A stretch of DNA of 6,110 nucleotides from Pseudomonadota bacterium (lineage in GTDB: Bacteria > Pseudomonadota > Alphaproteobacteria > Rhizobiales > Rhizobiaceae), in the NCBI GenBank assembly GCA_023433855.1, contig JAEYTV010000489.1:1-6110 (forward strand). The letters are read 5' to 3'. The notes below the pieces were generated by a model that was not told where the DNA came from, did not search any database, and was given only the letters and a program-made list of their open reading frames with translations. The position numbers and the translations under genes are program-made. This document shows, piece by piece, positions 1 through 5,683 of this stretch (positions within the stretch are counted from its first letter, which is position 1; each line of letters starts with the position of its first letter).

Positions 1-629
1 TCACCCACTAATGTTGTCTCGAAGCCGAGGGATCGAGCAATCTGAAGGCGCTCGCGACTGACGTCCGACAGGTGAACGTCCTTCACCCCTCGCTGCCGTA
101 GTACAATCGCAAGGGTGACGCCTATCGGCCCTGCTCCGATAATGGATACCCGGTCGGTTTCGGTGACGCCTGCAACATTTGCGGCATGGACACACACCGC
201 TACGGGCTCTGCCTGTGCCGCGACAGCGGACGGCATGGTATCGGCCACGGGATAAAGCGCGTCGGGCTCGACACGCACGACACCCGCCATGCCCCCGGGG
301 GTGTCGATCCCCACCAGCCGTAGCTGCTCGCAGATGTGTTCACGCCCGTTGTGACACGCATCGCAAGCCGCACAGGAAATGAGAGGATAGGCGACAACGC
401 GTGTACCCGCTGCGAGTTTGCGCTGGGGAATGGGTTCAACGAGCTTGCCGACAAATTCATGCCCCAGCACGAGCCCTGGCTGCGCCCTGGGGTGACTGCC
501 AGCAAAAATGGTCAGGTCGGTACCGCAGATGCCGCAGGCTTCCACTTCGACAAGGGCACCTGCACCTTCTGGAGCACGTATTTCCTCGACGGCCAATTCC
601 TTTGGCCCGCGATACACAACAGCACGCAT
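1..629 (-). CDS. Zinc-dependent medium-chain alcohol dehydrogenase (sorbitol/L-idonate/threonine dehydrogenase type), 3' end outside window
   Basis: Cytoplasmic NAD(P)-dependent oxidation of a secondary alcohol is the family role; the substrate here is unknown. The first 209 codons are present, out of a usual 340-350, and the reading frame stays open to the window edge. The catalytic zinc site is visible as GICGTD (C35) and GHE (H57, E58), with a further conserved Glu at E141. The structural zinc cysteines are C86, C89, C92 and C100. The Rossmann loop GAGPIG is at 165-170, and D189 at the end of the next strand favours NAD over NADP. The ATG at 629 is preceded by GAAGGTG at a workable distance. 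It is the last visible gene of the operon, 48 bases after the SDR stop, with a hairpin in the gap. The fold and zinc sites are clear. Choosing between idonate, sorbitol, threonine or another polyol or hydroxy acid as substrate is not possible from the sequence. Confidence 0.93.
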   Translation of the reverse strand, partial: MRAVVYRGPKELAVEEIRAPEGAGALVEVEACGICGTDLTIFAGSHPRAQPGLVLGHEFVGKLVEPIPQRKLAAGTRVVAYPLISCAACDACHNGREHICEQLRLVGIDTPGGMAGVVRVEPDALYPVADTMPSAVAAQAEPVAVCVHAANVAGVTETDRVSIIGAGPIGVTLAIVLRQRGVKDVHLSDVSRERLQIARSLGFETTLVG

Positions 630-649
630 CTTCACCTTCAAAAGCGATG

Positions 650-672
650 GCAATCCGGCAGAGCCGGATCGC
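650..672 (-). promoter_or_regulatory. Intercistronic RNA hairpin between the SDR and zinc dehydrogenase genes
   Basis: On the transcribed strand GCGATCCGGC and GCCGGATTGC form a 10-pair stem with one G-U pair, closed by a three-base TCT loop. It begins 5 bases after the SDR stop. A run of only four T follows about 5 bases after the stem, so it is a poor fit to a complete intrinsic terminator. It could be a partial terminator that lowers expression of the zinc dehydrogenase, or a 3'-end stabiliser of the upstream message. The inverted repeat is seen directly; its role is inferred. Confidence 0.6.
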
Positions 673-677
673 AGGGA

Positions 678-1442
678 TCAGGAGACCGAGTAGCCGCCGT
701 CGATCGGAATGACGGTGCCGGTCATGAAGGCCGCATGGGGGCTTGCAAGGAACAGCGCAATTCCGCGCAGATCGTCAGGGCTTCCCCAACGGCCCATTGG
801 CGTGCGTGCCAAAATCGGTCCAGCTCGCGCTGGATCATCCTGCAGCGCCTGTGTGAGTGGCGTTGCGATCCAGCCGGGTGCAATGGCGTTGACGCGGACG
901 CCCTTCGGGGCATAGGCGATTGCCAGCGACTTCGTGAGTTGGGCGATGCCACCCTTGGAAGCTGAATAGCCGGGTACCAGCCCGCCACCGAAGAAGCTCA
1001 GCATCGAAGCGATGTTGATGATGGAGCCTCCAGTTGCGGCAAGTCTATCAAGTGACGCTTCGCATACGCGCATCGTGCCGTTGAGGTTGATGTCAACGAC
1101 GGCATCGAAGACCTCCGGGTCGCGCTCAAGGCCCCGGCGGATTACTCCCGCGCAGTTTACGACAACGTGTACTTCGTCGAGGCCGTGCACGAATCTCGAC
1201 ACAGCTTCATTCGAACGGACATCCAGGACCCCGTACGAGATGGAACCAGAGCCGTCAGCCGCTCTTGCCGCCTCACACTCGGCCTCAGTCGCTCCTGTTG
1301 CGTGAACTGTCGCGCCTGCATCCCGGAAAGCTCCTGCGATCGCGCCGCCGATGCCACCGGTTCCCCCGGTGACAATCACGTGGCGTCCCTCAAGCCATCC
1401 TCGAGCCCAGTCGGCCGGGTTAGCGGATGAACTGGTCGACAT
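678..1442 (-). CDS. Short-chain dehydrogenase/reductase (SDR), classical type
   Basis: A cytoplasmic NAD(P)(H)-dependent oxidoreductase that interconverts an alcohol and a ketone; the substrate is not evident. The length of 254 residues is normal for classical SDRs. The cofactor motif TGGTGGIG is at 25-32, an acidic residue follows in LDV (D74), and NCAG is at 96-99. The catalytic tetrad is N119, S146, Y159 and K163 (YSASK). The C-terminal region has the usual VNAIAPGW and the ending IDGGYSVS. At the end of the second strand the sequence reads ATGAT, where the family normally has Arg (NADP) or Asp (NAD), so cofactor choice cannot be read. The ATG at 1442 lies inside the end of the cupin gene (23-base overlap) with AGGAG at 1449-1453 six bases upstream, which supports this start and suggests translational coupling. 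Similar proteins are often labelled 3-oxoacyl-ACP reductase; the catabolic context makes that unlikely. Confidence 0.95.
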   Translation of the reverse strand: MSTSSSANPADWARGWLEGRHVIVTGGTGGIGGAIAGAFRDAGATVHATGATEAECEAARAADGSGSISYGVLDVRSNEAVSRFVHGLDEVHVVVNCAGVIRRGLERDPEVFDAVVDINLNGTMRVCEASLDRLAATGGSIINIASMLSFFGGGLVPGYSASKGGIAQLTKSLAIAYAPKGVRVNAIAPGWIATPLTQALQDDPARAGPILARTPMGRWGSPDDLRGIALFLASPHAAFMTGTVIPIDGGYSVS

Positions 1443-1917
1443 AATCGGCTCCTAGTCCAACCTTCTCGTAGTGGGCGCGGCACATGTCGATCTTGGTGAA
1501 GACATCCTCGTAGCCGATCTGCTTGTTGTCCTTGTCCAGGTAAACCATGCAGCCGGAAATGTTGAAGAAGGTGATCATCTCCTCGCAGTCTTCGGGAACG
1601 TTCAAGGTGTGGATTTCACCCGGCGGTTCAAAGACGAAGGAACCCTCCTCGGCGACCCAGTCGTGCTCGAAGTAGTGCCACTTGCCCTTCATCACCATGC
1701 CGAACACGGGAGCCGGATGAACGTGCCGGGACAGGATCCCGGAGCGCGTCACCTTCAGGAGATTGCACCATTGGCCGCCGAGCGTGTTCAGGAACATCGG
1801 ACGGAAGTAGACATTCGGCGCCTGCGGAACCCATACACGCGGGTCATCCGGAATGGCCTTGATGGCGATCTCCAGTGAAGCAAGCTCGTGGGTAGAGCCT
1901 TTCATGTAGTTGTACAT
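1420..1917 (-). CDS. Single-domain cupin, 2,4'-dihydroxyacetophenone dioxygenase-like
   Basis: The protein has 165 residues and one cupin barrel. Its segment from GGQWCNLL (47-54) through RHVHPAP (64-70) to EHDWVAEEGS (84-93) and PPGEIHTL (98-105) matches my memory of the 2,4'-dihydroxyacetophenone dioxygenase family. That family uses non-haem iron to cleave an aromatic alpha-hydroxyketone to a carboxylate plus formate. The probable metal ligands are H65, H67 and H103. The Glu found in motif 1 of many cupins is absent, and its region reads PAPVFG. There is no signal peptide, so the protein is cytoplasmic. The ATG at 1917 has AGGAAGG five bases upstream (1923-1929), which favours it over the ATG at 1905. 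It sits 19 bases after tctA and overlaps the SDR gene. The fold is secure. Dioxygenase activity on an imported compound is inferred; an acetylacetone-dioxygenase-like or isomerase role is possible. Confidence 0.85.
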   Translation of the reverse strand: MYNYMKGSTHELASLEIAIKAIPDDPRVWVPQAPNVYFRPMFLNTLGGQWCNLLKVTRSGILSRHVHPAPVFGMVMKGKWHYFEHDWVAEEGSFVFEPPGEIHTLNVPEDCEEMITFFNISGCMVYLDKDNKQIGYEDVFTKIDMCRAHYEKVGLGADYVDQFIR

Positions 1918-1936
1918 GTGTACCTTCCTGAGTTCT

Positions 1937-3436
1937 TTAATTGAAGGATGTTGCCGTGCGGGAGCGCCGGATCAACGCCGTCACAGCTGGGTAGAACCAG
2001 ACGACCAGGGTCAGTGCGCCCAGCACGCCCGCGATGGGGCGATTGAAGAAATTGACGTAGTTGCCATCAGCTTTGATCAGTGACGACATGAAGTTCTGCT
2101 CAACGACCTGCCCCAGTACCAGTCCAAGGATCAGAGGGGCGGCAGGATAGTTGTTCTCCTGCATGATCCAGACGAGGATACCGATCGCAAGAACGATCCA
2201 GAGATCAAAGACATTGTTGCTGACAGCATAAGCCCCGTAGAGACAGAGAACCAAGATCACCGGATAAAGGACTGCGTCCCGGATCGAGATCACGGTCTTT
2301 CCAAGGTAGATCGCCGCCAATCCAAGTGGGACCAACAGGATGTTAGCCAGCAGGAACACAATGTAGATTGCGTTGACCATGTCTGCCGAGTTGACGAAAA
2401 CCAACGGTCCTGGCTGGATCCCTTTCAATATCAGCACTCCGACGACAATGGCGGTGATCGAGTCCCCCGGGATACCGAACACGAGGGTCGGCACATAGGA
2501 GCCGGACAAGGCTGCGTTATTCGCTGTTGCTGCTCCAGCCACGCCTTCCACAGATCCTCGGCCGAAGAGTTCCGGCTTCTTGGCGAAGCGTTTTGAGACC
2601 GCGTACGTAACCCAGGCAGCGATGTCAGCACCGGCACCTGGCAGGGCCCCGACGAGGGTCCCGATGACCCCTCCCCGTGCTATGTGGTTCTTTTGCTCCC
2701 AGAGCGATCGCAAAGCTGGCAGCGGCAGGCCCCTAACCGTCAGTCTCGGCTCAGCCGCGCCTTGGCCGAAGCTGGTAGCCTTGCGGATTATTTCAGCCAG
2801 CGCGAAAGCGCCGATCATTACCGGGATGAAACCGATGCCAGCTTGGAGGTTCGTGATCCCGAACGTGTAGCGCTGGATCCCGGTGACAAAGTCCAGCCCT
2901 ACAACAGACAGGAACAATCCCAGCGTGAGCGACAGCCATCCCTTGAGCGCATCGTCGCCAGCAACGAGGGTTGCACAGGACAAGCCCAGAAGGCTTAGCC
3001 AGAAGTACTCGTAGCTCGAAAAATTGATGGCAAAATCAGCCAGCAATGGTGCTCCGAACATCAGAATGATGGCTCCGAACACACCACCCATTGCAGAACC
3101 GACAAGCGACATGCCGAGCGCATCGCCTATCCGTCCCGCACGAACCAGATCACTCATGTCATAGGTATATGCTGCAGAGGCTGGTGTGCCGGGGATGCGA
3201 AGAAATGCTGCCGGTATGTCTCCCGCAAACATCGCCATAGCGGAGCACGTGATGATCGTGGCAAGAGCCGCCACGGGTGACAGTGTAAAAGCTACCGGCA
3301 CCAGAAGGGCCACCGCCATGGTAGCGCTTAACCCTGGAACCATCCCGACGAACAGCCCGAAAACGGCCGATACCAGCATGGTCACGAGCACGTCGCTCTG
3401 CATCACCAACGCCAAGCCATCGAGAAATGCTGTCAT
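1937..3436 (-). CDS. tctA: Tripartite tricarboxylate transporter large permease subunit (TctA family)
   Basis: The large inner-membrane subunit of a TTT secondary importer, driven by an ion gradient and fed by the periplasmic protein TctC. At 499 residues it has the family's normal length. It is hydrophobic throughout and shows the two-fold repeat of TctA. The first half carries GLFVGMVPGLS (27-37) and the loop from AGDIPAAF to RIPGTPASAAY (71-90). The second half carries GALPGAGADIAAW (263-275), EGVAGAATANNAA (297-309) and PTLVFGIPGDS (316-326). These Pro/Gly-rich loops are the recognised substrate and ion pathway signatures of the family. The start ATG overlaps the tctB stop as ATGA, with GAGGAG eight bases upstream, so the two subunits are probably translationally coupled. 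The cupin gene begins 19 bases after the stop. The substrate cannot be read from this subunit; TTT systems carry citrate, other carboxylates and aromatic acids. Confidence 0.97.
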   Translation of the reverse strand: MTAFLDGLALVMQSDVLVTMLVSAVFGLFVGMVPGLSATMAVALLVPVAFTLSPVAALATIITCSAMAMFAGDIPAAFLRIPGTPASAAYTYDMSDLVRAGRIGDALGMSLVGSAMGGVFGAIILMFGAPLLADFAINFSSYEYFWLSLLGLSCATLVAGDDALKGWLSLTLGLFLSVVGLDFVTGIQRYTFGITNLQAGIGFIPVMIGAFALAEIIRKATSFGQGAAEPRLTVRGLPLPALRSLWEQKNHIARGGVIGTLVGALPGAGADIAAWVTYAVSKRFAKKPELFGRGSVEGVAGAATANNAALSGSYVPTLVFGIPGDSITAIVVGVLILKGIQPGPLVFVNSADMVNAIYIVFLLANILLVPLGLAAIYLGKTVISIRDAVLYPVILVLCLYGAYAVSNNVFDLWIVLAIGILVWIMQENNYPAAPLILGLVLGQVVEQNFMSSLIKADGNYVNFFNRPIAGVLGALTLVVWFYPAVTALIRRSRTATSFN

Positions 3437-3894
3437 GAAAGTAGCTCCTCGATAACTCCGGCCGGAAGTGGAATGCCAAGGACGTGGATGAACAGGTACG
3501 TAACGACAACTCCGACACCCACGCCAAGCGCGACAGCATAATGCGGTCGGAGGCCGTAGATCAGGCTATGCAGCATCACAACCAGAATGACGATCGGGGT
3601 CGAGCCAAGCACTGGCGCAAGCATCCCATAACCAACGACAGCAATCGGCACGAAGGCGATGAGAGCGATCCGACGCTTTGAAGAAAACCAGCTAGGCAGC
3701 GAGACATCCCCTGCACTGCGCCAGCCGCGTAGCGCGATCAGGCCAGCGAACAAGACCATGAAGCTCCCGACCAGTGTCGGCAACATCCTTGGGGAAGCCG
3801 CGCCCGCCGGCACATGAAAGCCCTGAGCATAGGCGACTATGGCAATGCCAAAAGACGCAAACATCAGGCCCGTCCAGAAATCCGGCAGGCGCAT
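3433..3894 (-). CDS. tctB: Tripartite tricarboxylate transporter small membrane subunit (TctB family)
   Basis: The small, poorly conserved inner-membrane partner of TctA. The 153 residues are typical. The start DFWTGLMFASFGIAIVAYAQ and the downstream Pro-containing segment SPRMLPTLVGS (34-44) follow the TctB pattern. Hydrophobic segments lie at about 10-24, 40-56, 76-95, 99-113 and 120-139, with a basic patch SSKRR (71-75) before the third. The ATG at 3894 is four bases after the tctC stop, and AAGGAA, which spans the end of tctC, lies upstream at a usable distance. It overlaps tctA by four bases. Identity rests on position between tctC and tctA as much as on sequence, since TctB proteins diverge strongly. 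Confidence 0.93.
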   Translation of the reverse strand: MRLPDFWTGLMFASFGIAIVAYAQGFHVPAGAASPRMLPTLVGSFMVLFAGLIALRGWRSAGDVSLPSWFSSKRRIALIAFVPIAVVGYGMLAPVLGSTPIVILVVMLHSLIYGLRPHYAVALGVGVGVVVTYLFIHVLGIPLPAGVIEELLS

Positions 3895-3898
3895 TATT

Positions 3899-4873
3899 CT
3901 ATTCCTTACGCTGAGCGATACCGAGATCGTTCATGATGCTTCCAACTTGAGCATGCTGCTCCTCGAGAAACGCACCGAATTGCTGCGCGTCCAGGGCACG
4001 CACCCCGAAACCTTTGTCGTTCGTGAAGGTCTTGAACTCATCCGAGTTCGCAACCTTCAACACAGCAGCCTCGAGCGTCTTTACAACCTCGGGCTCAAGC
4101 CCCTGCGGGCCCACTACGCCTCGCCAGGTGCCTCCGGTGAACGGCACGCCTGTCGCTTCCTCTGAAGACGGCACATCCGGGAACGCAGCAACCCGCTCCG
4201 CAGAAAACACCGCCAGGGGCTTCGACTTGCCAGCCTGCATCATCGAGGTACCTTCCGGCAGAGAGGACAGCACGAAGTCCACGCCGCCCGCGGCGAGTTC
4301 CTGGAAGCCGGGCGCAGCACCTTGGGAGGGCACGAGCGTCACCGCCAACGGATCAACACCGTTCGCCTTGAGAAAACCTGCGAATGCGAGATGATAGGCA
4401 GCACCTGTTCCTGTACCCGTAACCTTGAAGGTTCCGGCAGGTTGCGCTTTGATTGCTTCAAGCGCCGCTTTTACATCTGCGAATTTGGATGAAGCGGAAA
4501 CATGAAACGCGCCAGAATCGAAGTTCACCAAGGCAATCGGGTTGAAATCGGTGGCCTTGGCATCTGCTTGCCCTGCCCAATAAAAGGTCGCCAGCTCGGC
4601 CGTGCCGAACCCGAGGGTATATCCATCCGGCTTCGTCGTGAGCATCTCGGTGTGGCCGATTACCGAACCACCACCCTGCTTGTTGACCACATTGACGGAG
4701 ACGCCCAATTCCTTCTTGAGCCCATCAGCCAACACTCGGGCTACGGCATCTGTACCACCACCTGCGGCCCAGGGAACGATCAGCGTGATCGGCTTCTCCG
4801 GATAGTCGGCCATGGCAGCCCCTGCCGAGACGACCAGGCATGTTACGGTGGCCATCAACTTATTGAACATCAT
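3899..4873 (-). CDS. tctC: Tripartite tricarboxylate transporter substrate-binding protein (TctC/Bug family)
   Basis: A periplasmic solute-binding protein that captures the substrate and delivers it to TctAB. At 324 residues it has normal family length. A Sec signal peptide is visible: Lys5, a hydrophobic core at about 6-20 and an AMA cleavage site before D23. C12 does not sit in a lipobox, so a soluble protein is expected. The mature N-terminus reads YPEKPITLIVPWAAGGGTD (24-42), the family hallmark; its loop contacts the ligand carboxylate in known Bug proteins. A second glycine-rich ligand loop, TGTGTGAAYHLA, follows in the middle of the protein. The ATG at 4873 has AAGGAGGAG (4878-4886) just upstream; a second ATG at 4870 is the alternative. 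It begins 20 bases after the regulator gene. The ligand is unknown; carboxylates are usual for this family. Confidence 0.97.
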   Translation of the reverse strand: MMFNKLMATVTCLVVSAGAAMADYPEKPITLIVPWAAGGGTDAVARVLADGLKKELGVSVNVVNKQGGGSVIGHTEMLTTKPDGYTLGFGTAELATFYWAGQADAKATDFNPIALVNFDSGAFHVSASSKFADVKAALEAIKAQPAGTFKVTGTGTGAAYHLAFAGFLKANGVDPLAVTLVPSQGAAPGFQELAAGGVDFVLSSLPEGTSMMQAGKSKPLAVFSAERVAAFPDVPSSEEATGVPFTGGTWRGVVGPQGLEPEVVKTLEAAVLKVANSDEFKTFTNDKGFGVRALDAQQFGAFLEEQHAQVGSIMNDLGIAQRKE

Positions 4874-4893
4874 TGTACTCCTCCTTGATGCAC

Positions 4894-5613
4894 TTACTCG
4901 ATCAACTTCGCGAGTTTCATTTTGGTCGTGGTGAAGTCGATCGTTTTCAACATCGCCTCCTCGGCAGCCTGAGGGTCTCGAGCTCGTACGGCGTCGAGTA
5001 CCGCCAGGTGATTGCAGAGGTTGGCGCGAAAATTTTCCATGTGATTGGCGGTGACGCTGAATAGCAGCCCAAGGACGCTATCCAGGGCGCTATCGAAGGC
5101 TTCCAAAATCGGGTTCCCAGTCGCCTTCAGGATGGCCAGGTGGAACGCGCGGTCCGCCAAAACAGCCGCTTCAGCATCACCCTGTTCGGCGGCGTCCTCC
5201 ATTCTTGAATAGGCCGTCTCGATTTCGATCAATTGACGGCGACTTGCCCGGCGGGCGACAAGAGCTGCAGCGGCAGGTTCGAAAATCCGACGTGCCTCGT
5301 CTATCGCTTCCAGGATCCCCGGCTTGTGAGCCTTGCTGCCCATTAACCAGCGAAGAACATCTCGATTGAGAGTGTTCCACTGCGTCCGTTCAGTGACGAC
5401 CGTTCCGCGGCGCGGCGTAGCCCGCAGCATCCCGTGACCGACCAGCGCTGAGATCGCTTCCCTTACCGTTGAACGACCTACTTCGTAGGTGTCCATGAGT
5501 TCCACTTCGGTCGGGAAAGGGAGCCCTGCATCGTATCGGCCCTGAGCAATGTCATTGCCCAGCTGCTCCAACACAGAATCTGAGCGTCTCATCTTCGCTC
5601 TTCCGGATTCCAT
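4894..5613 (-). CDS. GntR-family transcriptional regulator, FadR/FCD subfamily
   Basis: A probable repressor of this operon, with an N-terminal DNA-binding domain and a C-terminal effector domain. With the ATG at 5613 the protein has 239 residues. The winged helix-turn-helix spans about residues 15-73 and contains LPFPTEVEL, the recognition stretch GRSTVREAISAL (46-57) and the wing RRGTVV. The FCD domain follows from about 102. Metal-site residues D154 and H158 (DRAFH) and H202 (NHLAVLDA) are present, but the last His expected about 22 residues after H202 is T224. The frame extends upstream to a TTG at 5661 (255 residues). I reject that start because it lies within the predicted promoter and operator, whereas the ATG at 5613 has GGAGG five bases upstream. 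As first gene of the operon it is probably autoregulated. The effector is probably the imported compound or a metabolite of it (inference). Confidence 0.93.
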   Translation of the reverse strand: MESGRAKMRRSDSVLEQLGNDIAQGRYDAGLPFPTEVELMDTYEVGRSTVREAISALVGHGMLRATPRRGTVVTERTQWNTLNRDVLRWLMGSKAHKPGILEAIDEARRIFEPAAAALVARRASRRQLIEIETAYSRMEDAAEQGDAEAAVLADRAFHLAILKATGNPILEAFDSALDSVLGLLFSVTANHMENFRANLCNHLAVLDAVRARDPQAAEEAMLKTIDFTTTKMKLAKLIE

Positions 5614-5618
5614 CCCGA

Positions 5619-5623
5619 CCTCC
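5619..5623 (-). promoter_or_regulatory. Ribosome binding site that fixes the regulator start
   Basis: GGAGG on the minus strand lies five bases before the ATG at 5613. No comparable site precedes the alternative TTG at 5661, and the ATG at 5592 has only a weak GGAAGAG upstream. The site lies downstream of the predicted -10 box, so it would be within the transcript. Confidence 0.8.
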
Positions 5624-5638
5624 GCCTCAACGTCTGAT

Positions 5639-5668
5639 CTAATAGTTTTTTTGTCAGACAAATGTCAA
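5639..5668 (-). promoter_or_regulatory. Predicted sigma-70 promoter of the operon
   Basis: On the minus strand a perfect -35 box TTGACA (5668-5663) is followed after 18 bases by TATTAG (5644-5639), which matches four of six -10 positions. Transcription would start near 5632, about 20 bases before the regulator ATG, leaving a short leader that contains the GGAGG site. An operator-like palindrome fills most of the spacer. The boxes are read directly; activity and start point are inferred. Confidence 0.65.
5651..5661. promoter_or_regulatory. Predicted GntR/FadR-type operator, central site
   Basis: TTGTCAGACAA is a perfect palindrome around one central base, extending to 13 bases (5650-5662). 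It satisfies all fixed positions of the FadR-subfamily operator pattern TNGTNNNACNA. It lies between the -35 and -10 boxes, where bound repressor would block RNA polymerase. The adjacent gene encodes a regulator of the matching family. Binding is inferred. Confidence 0.7.
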
Positions 5669-5672
5669 GCGC

Positions 5673-5683
5673 TAGTCAGACAC
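5673..5683. promoter_or_regulatory. Predicted second, imperfect operator upstream of the -35 box
   Basis: TAGTCAGACAC matches five of the six fixed bases of TNGTNNNACNA and repeats the GTCAGACA core of the central site (5653-5660 and 5675-5682). Its centre is 22 bases from that of the central operator, about two helical turns, which would put both on one DNA face. A weaker half-type copy, GTCTGAT, lies at 5632-5638, with its centre 21 bases on the other side. Confidence 0.5.

Noticed and set aside
336..965. A 209-codon plus-strand open frame spanning the zinc dehydrogenase and SDR genes
   Set aside because: It crosses two well-supported minus-strand genes, has no recognisable domain and is explained as a shadow of GC-rich coding sequence.
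1471..1878. Plus-strand open frame of 135 codons opposite the cupin gene
   Set aside because: Antisense shadow: the minus strand encodes a complete cupin with all motifs, a good ribosome binding site and operon spacing.
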